A DNA stretch of 64,000 bases from Paraglaciecola sp. T6c (GCF_000014225.1 NC_008228.1:2914001-2978000), one strand, 5' to 3'. Shown: positions 9,262-18,886, numbered from the stretch's first letter. The notes: generated by a model not told the origin, from the letters alone. Translations and numbers: made by a program.

Positions 9262-11403
9262 ATGCGGTACACCTGTTTAACACCTATCAGCTATTTATCA
9301 ATCCTCAGCGTTTTAGTTAGCACAGCACTTCAGGCTCAAAGTAACACGCAAAACGATAACCCAACTATCGAGCGTATGATAGTGACGGGTAGCCGTATTA
9401 TGGAGAGCATTGATGAAGTGCCAGCATCAATCGTGATCATTACCCAGCAACAAATTCAAGATCAGTTAAAAGTAACCAGTGAGTTACAGTCTCTACTATC
9501 AACACTTGTTCCAGGTCTAGCACCATCAACTGGCACGTCTAGTAATTCAAGCCAAACACTACGAGGCCGCGCCCCCTTGATCATGATTGACGGCGTGCCT
9601 CAGTCCACACCATTACGCAACGGTTCATTGGGAGTACGCAGTTTAGATGCTAGCACCATTGAGCGTATCGAAGTCATTAAAGGGGCAACCTCGGTATACG
9701 GCAACGGCGCTGCTGGGGGGATTATCAACTACATCACTAAAAAAGCGGCCAGTGATAAAGCGATGGCCGGTCACGTTACCATTTCTTCACGTTTTAGTGC
9801 GGTAAAACTCGAAGACACCTTAGGTAGTCGGGTGGATGCGGGCATGAATGGGCAGCTAAATAAATTTAGCTATGTACTTAATGCAAGCTATGAAGAAAAC
9901 GGCGTTCAACGGGATGCACAAGGCGATATTCTCGGTCTAACTTATGGGCTATCGGATACTAATTCGCAAAATTATTTTACTAAATTTGGTTATCAGTTTG
10001 ATGACGAGAAGACGCTACAACTGACCTACAATTATTTTAAGTCAAAGCAAGATACTGACTTAATTAATGTGGTTGGCAATATCAATTCAGGCGATAAAAC
10101 GTATGCTATTGAATCCCCCGACGGCTCGTCTATCGTCGGTGAACCTCAAGGCCCAGAAAACCACAATGTCATGCTTAAGTACTCAGATGACGAGATATTT
10201 AGTCAAACCCAATTAGTGGTCGATGCATACACCCAGCGGATTGAAAATGTTTTCTTCTTTTCGACAAATCTAGCCAACCCAGAACAAGGATTTGATGGAG
10301 GCCAATCCATTATAGAGTCTGAGAAAAAAGGCCTACGGGCCACATTTAACAGCCAGTTTACCTTGCAGGACATTGATACCACGTTAATTTACGGCATCGA
10401 CGCATTAAACGATGTTACCTCACAGCCATTAGTCGACGGCCGTGTATGGGTGCCTGAAATGGATATGGAAAACATCGCTGGGTTCGTGCAAGGCAAATGG
10501 ATTGTAAATGATGACATTATTATCAAAGCCGGCGTTCGTCATGAAAACATTGATTTAAAAGTGGCTGATTTTAGCACCCTTCGCTTGTGCCGCACGGCCG
10601 ACCAATGCTCAGTCGCCTTTGACGTCGTCGGTGATACCCTCAATTACAAAGCCACTACCTACAATGCAGCCATTCGCTATAACTTAAGTGATGCATTTAG
10701 ACCCTTTATCAGTTATTCGCAGGGCGCAGACATATCAGATACCGGCCGCCTGCTGCGCACTGCAACCGTCACAGACATCGCCCTTATTCGTACCCAAGCC
10801 TCAATTATTGATAACTACGAACTCGGTTTTACGTCTGAAATCGACGCCCTACGCGTCGAGTTTTCCGCCTATCGCAGTACGTCAGAGTTAGGCACGACAA
10901 ATTCTTATGATGCTGAGACCGGGGTATATTTACCCGTTCGTGCCCCACAAGAAATATATGGCTACGAAGCGTTGGCCACTTATAAAGTGCAGTCCAATTT
11001 AGACCTGTCAGCGACTTACTCTTGGGTTGAAGGTAAAAATACTGAATTAGATGTGTATTTAGGAGGTAAAGATATTGGTGCTCCAAAAGGCACCTTTAAT
11101 GTAAATTGGCAACCCGTTGATGGTGCTCGCTTGGCACTAAATTACTTATACGTAGGTTCACGAAAACGCTTTGGTCAAGTTGATGGCGAATATATTGGCG
11201 ATCAGGGGCCGGTTGATAGTTACCAGTTGATCAATATTAACGGCAGTTATGATTTAGGTAATCAATGGCAAGTATTTATGGGCATTGAGAATCTGTTGAA
11301 CAATGATTACTACCCTGCTCGCTCACAAGTCTATACCTACGACGGATATAACCACAAAGGCTTAGGAATGACCGTTAACTTTGGCGCGACTTACCAATTT
11401 TAA
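9262..11403 (+). CDS. TonB-dependent outer-membrane receptor, siderophore type
   Basis: About 713 residues from the ATG at 9262. I prefer this start because 9229 lies within a few bases of the Fur box, while 9262 follows a 'GGA' and starts a normal signal peptide ending 'TALQAQS'. The plug domain begins 'IERMIVTGSRI' and 'VPASIVIITQQQI', with 'PLIMIDGVPQSTP' and 'IERIEVIKGATSVYGNGAAG', the classic plug signatures. The beta barrel ends in 'NFGATYQF' with the terminal aromatic residue. Members import ferric siderophores or similar compounds with energy from TonB. The Fur box and the PepSY gene downstream support an iron role. The ligand is unknown. Confidence 0.9.
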   Translation: MRYTCLTPISYLSILSVLVSTALQAQSNTQNDNPTIERMIVTGSRIMESIDEVPASIVIITQQQIQDQLKVTSELQSLLSTLVPGLAPSTGTSSNSSQTLRGRAPLIMIDGVPQSTPLRNGSLGVRSLDASTIERIEVIKGATSVYGNGAAGGIINYITKKAASDKAMAGHVTISSRFSAVKLEDTLGSRVDAGMNGQLNKFSYVLNASYEENGVQRDAQGDILGLTYGLSDTNSQNYFTKFGYQFDDEKTLQLTYNYFKSKQDTDLINVVGNINSGDKTYAIESPDGSSIVGEPQGPENHNVMLKYSDDEIFSQTQLVVDAYTQRIENVFFFSTNLANPEQGFDGGQSIIESEKKGLRATFNSQFTLQDIDTTLIYGIDALNDVTSQPLVDGRVWVPEMDMENIAGFVQGKWIVNDDIIIKAGVRHENIDLKVADFSTLRLCRTADQCSVAFDVVGDTLNYKATTYNAAIRYNLSDAFRPFISYSQGADISDTGRLLRTATVTDIALIRTQASIIDNYELGFTSEIDALRVEFSAYRSTSELGTTNSYDAETGVYLPVRAPQEIYGYEALATYKVQSNLDLSATYSWVEGKNTELDVYLGGKDIGAPKGTFNVNWQPVDGARLALNYLYVGSRKRFGQVDGEYIGDQGPVDSYQLININGSYDLGNQWQVFMGIENLLNNDYYPARSQVYTYDGYNHKGLGMTVNFGATYQF

Positions 11404-11420
11404 CGCACCCCATGGTCGCG

Positions 11421-11451
11421 CCCATTGCATCACGTAACCTGATGCAATGGG
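11421..11451. other. perfect 12-bp intergenic hairpin without a T-run
   Basis: CCCATTGCATCA at 11421-11432 is the exact reverse complement of TGATGCAATGGG at 11440-11451, with a 7-base loop. It lies between the TonB receptor and the PepSY gene, which share direction. No T-run follows, so it is probably not a simple terminator. It could stabilise the receptor mRNA end or reduce read-through into the PepSY gene. Confidence 0.75.
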
Positions 11452-11492
11452 CAACACGTGTGCAGCTAGTATTCATACTTTGAAGGACTAAT

Positions 11493-12674
11493 TTGAAAAC
11501 CTGGTTAAGACGAGTACACCTTATACTGGCGTTAGTCAGCGCTATTTTTATCGTTAACTTAAGCGTGACAGGTGCATTTTTAGTCTTTGCTAAAGATATT
11601 CAGGCGTGGCTAAACCCTCAGTATTGGTCTGTACAGCCCATTCAAATCGCCGATGTACTGCCCATCCCATTACCTGTTAGCCAACTAGCCGAACAGGTCT
11701 ATCAAACGACTCGATCACCGATCGTTTTTTTTGAACAAGACAAATCTCCTTTTAGGGCGTGGCAAGTTCGCCTCGCTGATAAAAGTTATGTGAGCATTAA
11801 CCAATACAACGCCAATGTCCTGTTACATTACCAATATGATGAAACGTTTTATGGCTTTACCATGGCCTGGCACCAATGGTTACTATACACCGCAGATGAT
11901 GCTCGGCCATTTGCCTTACTCCCCCCTATTGCGACATTAATTTTGTGTTCCGAACTGCTACTTGGCTTTTACTTGTGGGTCCGCCCCAAGAACCGCTTAA
12001 AACGCCTTAACGTGAAATGGAAAGCGAAAAACAAAATCCGCTTCATGCAATTACACAATGTGTTGGGGGTTTATAGTTTGCTCCCTCTGTTTTTAATTGG
12101 ATTCAGTGGCCTCGCTTTTTACTTTAAAAATGAAACTCAGGCAATCGTAGAAACATTGACATTTTCGTCAGTTCAAACCCCGCGACCAACGAAAGTACTG
12201 AGCGATAATCGAACCTTTTCTCAGCGAAACTTGTGGAATAAGTCAAGCAATGAGCAATATCAACTGGATGCAGCGGTTAAATCTGCTCAGGCTGAACTGC
12301 CGGGTGGCTGGCTGTATCGTGTGTATTTACCACAAACGCGAAATGCCCCACTGAAACTTCGAATACGTATGCCAGATGAAAGTCATGCATATAGCTATAG
12401 TTGGTCAAATGTCTCGACGGGGCACGCTATCGAAAGCTTTGATGCAAGTGATACCTCTTTAGCAACTCGGGTATGGAACTTTAAATACGCCTTTCACATT
12501 GGCGACTTTATTGCCCTACCGATCAAATTCATATGGCTAATATTGAGCCTGCTACCGCTATTTTTTGTGGGCTCAGGCATTTATTTGTATTTTACTCGAC
12601 GCAGAGCAAAGAAAGGCAAATTAACGACTCAAAGGAATAAACGCATCAGGGCTATCAATGGTGCGACTCGGTAA
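11493..12674 (+). CDS. PepSY-associated TM domain protein (iron-uptake accessory)
   Basis: 393 residues from a TTG start at 11493. The TTG is supported by 'GAAGGA' at 11482-11487 and because 'KTWLRRVHLILALVSAIF' is the usual N-terminus of this family. Four membrane segments are visible, near residues 8-32, 145-165, 185-210 and 345-372, with PepSY-type regions between them. The last helix is followed by the basic tail 'FTRRRAKKGK'. Members (PiuB-like) are often next to TonB siderophore receptors and are thought to reduce or move iron across the inner membrane. The position 89 bases after a Fur-regulated receptor fits this. The biochemical role is not established. Confidence 0.83.
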   Translation: MKTWLRRVHLILALVSAIFIVNLSVTGAFLVFAKDIQAWLNPQYWSVQPIQIADVLPIPLPVSQLAEQVYQTTRSPIVFFEQDKSPFRAWQVRLADKSYVSINQYNANVLLHYQYDETFYGFTMAWHQWLLYTADDARPFALLPPIATLILCSELLLGFYLWVRPKNRLKRLNVKWKAKNKIRFMQLHNVLGVYSLLPLFLIGFSGLAFYFKNETQAIVETLTFSSVQTPRPTKVLSDNRTFSQRNLWNKSSNEQYQLDAAVKSAQAELPGGWLYRVYLPQTRNAPLKLRIRMPDESHAYSYSWSNVSTGHAIESFDASDTSLATRVWNFKYAFHIGDFIALPIKFIWLILSLLPLFFVGSGIYLYFTRRRAKKGKLTTQRNKRIRAINGATR

Positions 12675-12935
12675 CAATTATACCAAGCATGAATAATTTT
12701 CTTCCCTCTCTTAAATTTGTTGCCCACTGATCTGTATATGGTATTGGCTTTAAAGAGCAACGCATCCTTCGCACACCGCTTGTGAATTGAGGTTCAGCAG
12801 CAGACGTCTGATTTTATCTCGTCTGGTACAGTCCATGCTTTATTAGTTTCAACGTTAAGTATCTTTACTCAAAGTGGGGCACAGATGTTCTTCATGAGCA
12901 TTATAAGGTGTCGCCACTGCTAATAGGAGAACACA

Positions 12936-13400
12936 ATGTCTAACGATATTCGCGAAAAAATGTGGAAAGCCATGGCTGATAGCCCAATCGTCATGCTTGG
13001 CCTTACGGATTCAGATGCTCATCAAGAGCCCATGCACGCCCAATTAGATAAAGACGCCGATAGTGCTTTTTGGTTCTATACCACCAAAACCAATCGTAGT
13101 GCTGCAGGTGGCAGTGCCATGGCACAGTTCGTCAGTAAAGATCACAAGGTCTTTGCTTGCATATCCGGCACTTTGGTAGAAGAAACCGATCCTAAGATCA
13201 TAGACAAGTATTGGTCCAAGCAGGTTGCAGCATGGTACAAAGACGGTAAAGACGACCCTAGCCTTAAAATGCTGCGTTTTGAATTAAATGAAGCTGAGGT
13301 TTGGCACGCTGATCCTGATTTTAAAGCGATGATAAGCCTTACTTTTGGTGGCAAAGTGCAACCAGAAAAAATGGGCGAGCACGAACAAATTTCGTTGTAG
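12936..13400 (+). CDS. pyridoxamine 5'-phosphate oxidase-like general stress protein
   Basis: 154 residues matching the small split-barrel flavin-binding family of general stress protein 26 (COG3871). It shows 'MLGLTDSDAHQEPMHAQLD' near the start, 'FWFYTTKTNR' in the middle and 'EVWHADPD' near the end. Such proteins bind FMN or related cofactors and are induced by stress; they are not true PdxH enzymes. A 'TAGGAGA' ribosome binding site precedes the ATG. It is a single-gene unit, with a hairpin terminator 100 bases downstream. Cofactor and substrate cannot be told from sequence. Confidence 0.85.
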   Translation: MSNDIREKMWKAMADSPIVMLGLTDSDAHQEPMHAQLDKDADSAFWFYTTKTNRSAAGGSAMAQFVSKDHKVFACISGTLVEETDPKIIDKYWSKQVAAWYKDGKDDPSLKMLRFELNEAEVWHADPDFKAMISLTFGGKVQPEKMGEHEQISL

Positions 13401-13421
13401 AGAAAACTTCGTTGTAGAGAA
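13391..13421. repeat. 17-base-period duplication spanning a stop codon
   Basis: TTCGTTGTAGAGAA occurs at 13391-13404 and again at 13408-13421. The first copy contains the stop codon of the stress-protein gene. It looks like a recent small duplication at the 3' end and leaves the protein unchanged. Confidence 0.6.
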
Positions 13422-13499
13422 CCTTCATTATGAAGAAGCGCCGGTGTAAAATAAATCGCATCTGCGGCGCGTAATCTGTAATACACGTATTCCTTTATG

Positions 13500-13526
13500 A
13501 GCCAGCATCACAGTGCTGGCTTTTTT
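13500..13526 (+). terminator. intrinsic terminator of the stress-protein gene
   Basis: AGCCAGCA at 13500-13507 pairs with TGCTGGCT at 13514-13521 around a six-base loop, followed by a run of six T. The remaining bases up to the exporter operon at 13780 show no gene. Confidence 0.9.
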
Positions 13527-13779
13527 ATATGCCCTATTAACCTTCTTTCAGGCGTGTCCACACTATTTTTTAGACGCTTACAGCCATACAGTTCACTGTT
13601 ATTTGCTGCGTATTAGTGGCGACGCTTAATAGTCAGGTATTCACCGCATTGGTCAAAAAGGAATGTAGCACATAACGATGAGCGTGCAGCGCCTCATTAA
13701 ATTAATTATCGCCAAATTTAAACCTTTCTCCTTTCCCCTTCGACTTACCCAATGATTAAGGCAAAAAACAGGGATAAGC

Positions 13780-15111
13780 ATGAACACGCCAAACACTGGG
13801 CGCGCAAAAAATGATGGTATTTCAGATACCAGCGCTCAAGACACAATAATTCAAAAAAAGAAGTCATCTAATGCACGGTGGATAGCGGTGTTGAGCGTTA
13901 TCTGCGTACTCATTCTATATTGGGCGGTTGCCCCAGCAGTAAACAGTTGGCAATCATCCGACACCAGTATTTCCGCCAAACGCATTCACCTAGGCAAAGT
14001 TGTTAGGGGTGATTTAGTGCGTGATTTATCCGTTCAGGGGCGGGTTGTAGCAGCAGTTAGCCCGCGTTTGTATAGCCCAGCACAAGGCACGATAAACCTA
14101 TTGGTAGATGCAGGGGATTCTGTCATCAAGGGGCAAGTTGTCGCCAGTGTCGATAGTCCAGAATTAACTAACGAGTTACAACAAGAGGAATCAAGCCTAC
14201 AAAAGCTCAAAATGGAGCTTGACCGCCAGCGAATTCAAGCTAAAAAGCAAGCACTGAAAAATCAAAAAGCGGTGGACTTAGCCAATGTTGCCCTTGTCGC
14301 GGCTGGCCGTGAAAAGCGTCGAGCAGATAAAGCCTTTGGCACCCAATCTATTAGCCAAATAGATTTCGAAAAGGCCCAAGATGAGCTCGAAAATGCCAAG
14401 CTTGTGTTTCAACATGCCAAGCAAGATGCCGCTTTGAGCAAAGAGAGCTTGGCGTTTGAAGTGCAATCAAAACAGCTATTAGTAAAGCGCCAAGCGTTGT
14501 TAGTCAGCGACTTGGCTAGGAAAGTCGACACACTTGACGTGCGCTCACCTGTTAGCGGCATTGTAGGCAATTTAGCGGCCCAGCAAAAAAATCAGGTAGC
14601 AAAGAATCAAGCGATTTTAAGTGTGGTTGACTTATCTGAGTTCGAACTCGAAGTGGATATTCCAGAAAGTTACGCCGATGACTTAGCGATAAACATGTCA
14701 GCGATTGTCAATATCAACGGTGATGAACACCTTGCCACATTAGTCACTATTTCCCCAGAAATCGAAAATAACCAAGTTACCGGACGGGTCCGCTTTGCCA
14801 ATAAAGACGCTCAAGGCAATGCGCTAATTCAACCCCAAGGCTTACGCCAAAATCAACGCTTAACCACGCGTATTTTGATGGACAAACGTCCTAATGTATT
14901 GATGCTATCTCGCGGTCAATTTTTAGAAAGTGGCTCAGGACGCATTGCCTATGTCGTGGAAGGTAACTTAGCCAAACGTACCAATATTGTCACTGGCGTA
15001 CGCAGTTTATCCAATGTCGAAGTATTGTCGGGTCTAACCGCTGATCAACAGGTAATCATATCAAGCACTGAACAATTCAATGATGCGCAAACCGTGCTTA
15101 TTACTCAGTGA
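13780..15111 (+). CDS. periplasmic adaptor (HlyD/MacA-like) of an ABC exporter
   Basis: 443 residues. One membrane anchor lies at about 32-52 ('WIAVLSVICVLILYWAV'). It is followed by a biotinyl-lipoyl domain ('SPAQGTINLLVDAGDSVIKG'), a long charged alpha-helical hairpin (about 120-250, rich in Lys, Gln and Glu) and a beta-barrel/membrane-proximal region to the end. This is the layout of MacA-type adaptors that bridge an inner-membrane ABC exporter and a TolC channel. It heads an operon with the ATPase and two permeases below. No outer-membrane partner is encoded nearby, so the general TolC is the likely channel. The substrate is unknown. Confidence 0.87.
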   Translation: MNTPNTGRAKNDGISDTSAQDTIIQKKKSSNARWIAVLSVICVLILYWAVAPAVNSWQSSDTSISAKRIHLGKVVRGDLVRDLSVQGRVVAAVSPRLYSPAQGTINLLVDAGDSVIKGQVVASVDSPELTNELQQEESSLQKLKMELDRQRIQAKKQALKNQKAVDLANVALVAAGREKRRADKAFGTQSISQIDFEKAQDELENAKLVFQHAKQDAALSKESLAFEVQSKQLLVKRQALLVSDLARKVDTLDVRSPVSGIVGNLAAQQKNQVAKNQAILSVVDLSEFELEVDIPESYADDLAINMSAIVNINGDEHLATLVTISPEIENNQVTGRVRFANKDAQGNALIQPQGLRQNQRLTTRILMDKRPNVLMLSRGQFLESGSGRIAYVVEGNLAKRTNIVTGVRSLSNVEVLSGLTADQQVIISSTEQFNDAQTVLITQ

Positions 15112-15305
15112 AGCAGGACACAAAAGTAACGCTGCTAAGAGCGACCAGGTAGAGAACATCCATATAAACAAAGCGCCAATAAAAATTTAGACACCTTAAA
15201 CAAACGAATTCATAAAAAAGGTAACACGAAAGCTCATTTAAAAAGACATAAACAAACACCCACTAATACGCGGTAATAACGTTTACACATACAGGGAACA
15301 ACATC

Positions 15306-16049
15306 ATGCTGACCATGACTGACATCAAGAAAATTTATCGTACCGACTCAATTGAAACCCACGCGCTACGTGATTTCAACTTACAAGTAAATGAAGGTGA
15401 CTTCGTTGCGGTGACCGGCCCTTCAGGCTCGGGTAAAACCACCTTTTTGAATATCGCCGGGCTGCTTGAGACGTTCGAAGAGGGCCGCTTTGAACTTGAT
15501 GGCGTTGATATCAGTCACCAAAACGATGCCGCTCGCAGTCGCCTGCGCAATCAAAAGATTGGTTTTATTTTTCAAAGTTTTAACCTTATCCCCGACCTGA
15601 ACTTATTTGATAACGTTGATGTGCCCCTGCGCTATCGTGGGTTTAATCGCCAAGAGCGAAAAAAACGTATCGAAAATAGCCTTGAGATGGTCGGCTTAGC
15701 CAAGCGCATGAAACACCTTCCAGCTCAACTATCAGGTGGACAACAACAACGCGTTGCCATTGCGCGAGCGCTGGCCGGCGAGCCACGATTTTTACTCGCT
15801 GATGAACCCACAGGGAATCTTGATAGCAATATGGCCCAGAGCGTTATGTCATTACTCAAAGACATCAATGCCAATGGAACCACCATCATTATGGTCACCC
15901 ATGATGCGGGTTTGGCAACGCAAGCAACGCGCAATATACATGTGCGTGACGGCAAGGTCAGTGAAATGAATGAGTCCATTGTCACCAAAGTCGATATGCC
16001 AAATCCGGCGACCACGGATAGCGGCCCTGCTGTTGATCTGGTTAAATAA
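15306..16049 (+). CDS. ABC transporter ATP-binding protein (MacB/LolD type)
   Basis: 247 residues with all ABC motifs: Walker A 'GPSGSGKTT', the Q-loop region 'IGFIFQSFNLIPDL', the signature 'LSGGQQQRVAIARAL' and Walker B 'LLADEPTGNLD', then 'IMVTHD' with the switch His. The 'ADEPTGNLD' form marks the MacB/LolD/FtsE group. This group powers mechanotransmission exporters rather than classical pumping. It follows the adaptor by 194 bases and precedes the permease by 9, so the operon is clear. In MacB the ATPase is fused to the permease; here it is separate. Confidence 0.92.
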   Translation: MLTMTDIKKIYRTDSIETHALRDFNLQVNEGDFVAVTGPSGSGKTTFLNIAGLLETFEEGRFELDGVDISHQNDAARSRLRNQKIGFIFQSFNLIPDLNLFDNVDVPLRYRGFNRQERKKRIENSLEMVGLAKRMKHLPAQLSGGQQQRVAIARALAGEPRFLLADEPTGNLDSNMAQSVMSLLKDINANGTTIIMVTHDAGLATQATRNIHVRDGKVSEMNESIVTKVDMPNPATTDSGPAVDLVK

Positions 16050-16058
16050 GGACATCCC

Positions 16059-17375
16059 ATGTTTAACTATTACCTAAAACTTGCCTTTAACAGTTTCAAA
16101 CGTAACCCCATACTCACAGGGTTAATGATTGCGGCTATCGCCCTTGGCATCGGTGCAAGCATGACCACAATCACAGTCAATTACTTGATGTCTGGGGATC
16201 CTATCCCTGAAAAAAGCAGCCAGTTATTTCATGTACAAGTCGACAGCTGGGACCCCAATACTGGCTTTAACGATGAGCCAAACACCCCGCCTAATCAACT
16301 GACCTGGACAGAAGCCACTAACCTTGTGTCGGCGAAGAAAGCTTTTCGGCAAACCGCCATGGCCAAATCAGGGGCCATTATTCAGCCAGATAATCCGGAC
16401 ATAAATCCGTTCGAGGCCTCGATCCGCTTAGCATTCAGTGACTTTTTCCCTATGTTTAACGTGCCCTTTAAATATGGAAACAGCTGGGACCAACAAGCCG
16501 ACGAAGACCGCCAACTGGTTGTCGTGTTGAGTAAAGATACGAATGACAAGGTGTTTAGCGGAGAAAACTCCGTGGGTAAAAGCATCATCATCTTTGGCAA
16601 ATCGTTTCGCGTTATCGGCGTACTCGATGCTTGGCAACCCTTGCCAAAATTTTATGACGTTAACAACGGCGCATTTGACGATCCCGAAGATCTATTTATG
16701 CCCTTCTATCTAAAGCAAGAACTTGAGCTGCCAAATTGGGGCAATACCAACTGCTGGAAATCCCCAGAAGGGGAAGGCTTTCAGGCATTTTTACAATCAG
16801 AATGCATTAACTTTCAAATGTGGGTAGAGCTTGAAACCGAGCAAGATAAACAAGCGTATCTGACATTTCTGAACAATTACGTGAATGACCAAAAAAAGCT
16901 TGGCCGCTTCCCTCGCCCCCTAAACAATCAATTACTCAATGTGATGCAGTGGATGGACGACCAGGAAGTCGTGGCTGATGACGCTCAAATTATGATGTGG
17001 CTGTCTTTCATGTTTTTAATAGTGTGCTTGCTCAATACCATAGGCTTGCAACTGGCTAAGTTTAGCGCGAAATCTGCTGAAATTGGCCTGCGCCGAGCGG
17101 TGGGCGCGACCAAACAAGATTTATTTTTACAGTATACAGTTGAGACCGGCGCGGTTGGTTTAGCGGGGGGAGCAATGGGCTTATTACTTGCCCTGCTCGG
17201 CTTGGTGGGCATTCGCCACCTTTACGGCGATGAGCTTAATGATTTAGCCACATTAGACAGCACCATGATTGTTACTGCACTACTGTTGTCGTTATTTGCC
17301 AGTGTTTGTGCTGGCCTTTACCCAACGTGGCGCGCATGCAACATAGCCCCTGCTAGTCAGCTTAAAAGTCAATAA
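16059..17375 (+). CDS. ABC transporter permease, FtsX/MacB type (first of two)
   Basis: 438 residues with the MacB-type order: one N-terminal helix ('NPILTGLMIAAIALGIGASM'), a periplasmic domain of about 240 residues, and three C-terminal helices forming the FtsX domain. The latter carries 'IGLRRAVGATKQDL', the motif that contacts the ATPase. The periplasmic domain has two Cys ('NCWKSPEGEGF' and 'ECINFQ') that may form a disulfide. It most likely forms a heterodimer with the next gene, since each carries only one permease unit. Confidence 0.88.
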   Translation: MFNYYLKLAFNSFKRNPILTGLMIAAIALGIGASMTTITVNYLMSGDPIPEKSSQLFHVQVDSWDPNTGFNDEPNTPPNQLTWTEATNLVSAKKAFRQTAMAKSGAIIQPDNPDINPFEASIRLAFSDFFPMFNVPFKYGNSWDQQADEDRQLVVVLSKDTNDKVFSGENSVGKSIIIFGKSFRVIGVLDAWQPLPKFYDVNNGAFDDPEDLFMPFYLKQELELPNWGNTNCWKSPEGEGFQAFLQSECINFQMWVELETEQDKQAYLTFLNNYVNDQKKLGRFPRPLNNQLLNVMQWMDDQEVVADDAQIMMWLSFMFLIVCLLNTIGLQLAKFSAKSAEIGLRRAVGATKQDLFLQYTVETGAVGLAGGAMGLLLALLGLVGIRHLYGDELNDLATLDSTMIVTALLLSLFASVCAGLYPTWRACNIAPASQLKSQ

Positions 17376-17382
17376 GGATTGA

Positions 17383-18636
17383 ATGATGAATAAACTAAAA
17401 GAGCGGTCTTTTTTCGCTGAAAACTGGGAAGTGGGCCCGATACTAAGAGCATTGCTGCGAAACAAAGTCGGCGCCATACTGATTGCTTTGCAAATCGCCT
17501 TCACCATGACCATAGTCGTTAACGCTATCTATATTATTCATGAGCGTAGCGAACAGATGAAACGCCCTAGTGGTATCGATGAAGCCAACAGTTTTTATCT
17601 TTCAAGCGTTGGCTTTACCCATGACTTCAACACGTTAGTGACGATCAAAGAAGACTTAAACTTAATTCGATCTCTTGAAGGCGTGGTGGATGCCATTCAA
17701 ATCAACGCCATTCCAATGAGCAACAGTGGTTGGTCAATGGGCTTACAAACCCAGCCTGGAGCCGAGTTTGATGGCACGGGCAGCGCTGTCTATATGGTCG
17801 ACGAACACGCTTTAAACACCTTGGATGTGGCGTTAGTGGCTGGTGAAAACTTCAGCCCAACCGACATTCAGACGCGTGTTGCGAGTCAAAACCACTGGCC
17901 AGATAAAGTGATCATCACACTTGCTATGGCGAATCGTTTATTCCCGGATGATGGCTTAGGGGCACTGGGTAAGACGGTGTACATTAACGATATCGAACCC
18001 ATGATAATCACCGGCATTATCGACAAATTGCAAGCGCCTTGGGTGGGCTGGGACAACGTCGATAATGTGATACTGACCCCAGAAATTCGCGATGCTGAAA
18101 CGAGCCGCTATTTCATTCGAACCAAACCCGGCCAACGTGACCGCATTATGACCGAAGTGGAAAGTCTGCTAGCGAAAAGTAACACGGGTCGTATTGTGCG
18201 AGATATGCGTAGCATTGACGAAACGCGAGTTCGCGCCTATCGCGACAACAGTGCAATGATCCGAATTTTGGTGACGGTTATGGTGGTCTTGGTCATTGTC
18301 ACTGGCCTTGGCATTGTAGGGCTAGCAAGCTTTAGCGTGAATCAACGTAAAAAACAGATAGGCACACGTCGAGCCTTAGGCGCCAGTCAGCAAGCGATTG
18401 TTCGCTACTTTATGTTAGAAAACTTGCTAATAAGTACTGTGGGTGTGGTCTTGGGCGCAATGTTAACCATAGGGCTGAATATCGTGCTGGTAGACGTCTT
18501 CAGCCTAAATCCAATGACTTGGTATTACATCCCTCTAGGCATGTTAGCGCTTTGGGTTGTGGGGCAATTAGCCGTATATGGCCCAGCTAAAAAGGCAGCA
18601 AACATTCCCCCAGCGCTAGCCACGAGAAGTGCGTGA
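17383..18636 (+). CDS. ABC transporter permease, FtsX/MacB type (second of two)
   Basis: 417 residues, similar in layout to the previous permease but diverged: N-terminal helix 'VGAILIALQIAFTMTIVVNA', periplasmic domain, then 'IGTRRALGASQQAI' and three helices. The start is seven bases after the first permease's stop, so the two are co-translated. Two unlike subunits plus a stand-alone ATPase and an adaptor suggest a heteromeric MacAB-like exporter. Such systems are seen in many marine gammaproteobacteria, but the exported compound is not known. This gene ends the operon; no clear terminator was found after it. Confidence 0.87.
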   Translation: MMNKLKERSFFAENWEVGPILRALLRNKVGAILIALQIAFTMTIVVNAIYIIHERSEQMKRPSGIDEANSFYLSSVGFTHDFNTLVTIKEDLNLIRSLEGVVDAIQINAIPMSNSGWSMGLQTQPGAEFDGTGSAVYMVDEHALNTLDVALVAGENFSPTDIQTRVASQNHWPDKVIITLAMANRLFPDDGLGALGKTVYINDIEPMIITGIIDKLQAPWVGWDNVDNVILTPEIRDAETSRYFIRTKPGQRDRIMTEVESLLAKSNTGRIVRDMRSIDETRVRAYRDNSAMIRILVTVMVVLVIVTGLGIVGLASFSVNQRKKQIGTRRALGASQQAIVRYFMLENLLISTVGVVLGAMLTIGLNIVLVDVFSLNPMTWYYIPLGMLALWVVGQLAVYGPAKKAANIPPALATRSA

Positions 18637-18697
18637 CTTAGTAACAAATACGTCAGATTAACACTTGATGCGCCCTCAGAGTTTCTGTACCCTGCCT

Positions 18698-18855
18698 GCG
18701 TCTTAGGGGAGTAGCCCGCTCGTTCATTCGAGTGAGACTGTCAACATACTTGAGCCCTCATGGCTTATGGCAGTTTCGTATTAACATTCACATGTGTTGA
18801 TATCGGCAAGACCTAAGGCAAATAGCGCCCCATTGCGGGAGGCGACTATTTGCCT
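18698..18855 (+). promoter_or_regulatory. yybP-ykoY manganese riboswitch with hairpin expression platform
   Basis: The hallmark GGGGAGTAG lies at 18706-18714. CTTAGG at 18702-18707 pairs with CCTAAG at 18812-18817 to close the aptamer (P1), and 'AAGACC' sits beside the 3' strand as in this class. A hairpin then pairs AGGCAAATAG (18816-18825) with CTATTTGCCT (18846-18855). Its 5' arm overlaps the P1 3' strand by two bases, so the two structures may compete. The class senses Mn2+ and often precedes UPF0016 and MntP exporters. Here the start codon of a UPF0016 gene follows 31 bases later. Confidence 0.85.
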
Positions 18856-18886
18856 TTGGTTTAGTATCCCGCTCGAGTATCTTCAA

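Noticed and set aside
11421-11451. Terminator after the TonB receptor
   Set aside because: The stem is perfect but no T-run follows on either strand, so it is listed as a hairpin only.
18794-18886. Upstream start for the GDT1-family gene
   Set aside because: It lies within the riboswitch hairpin region and adds residues unlike the family; the ATG at 18887 begins at the conserved N-terminus.
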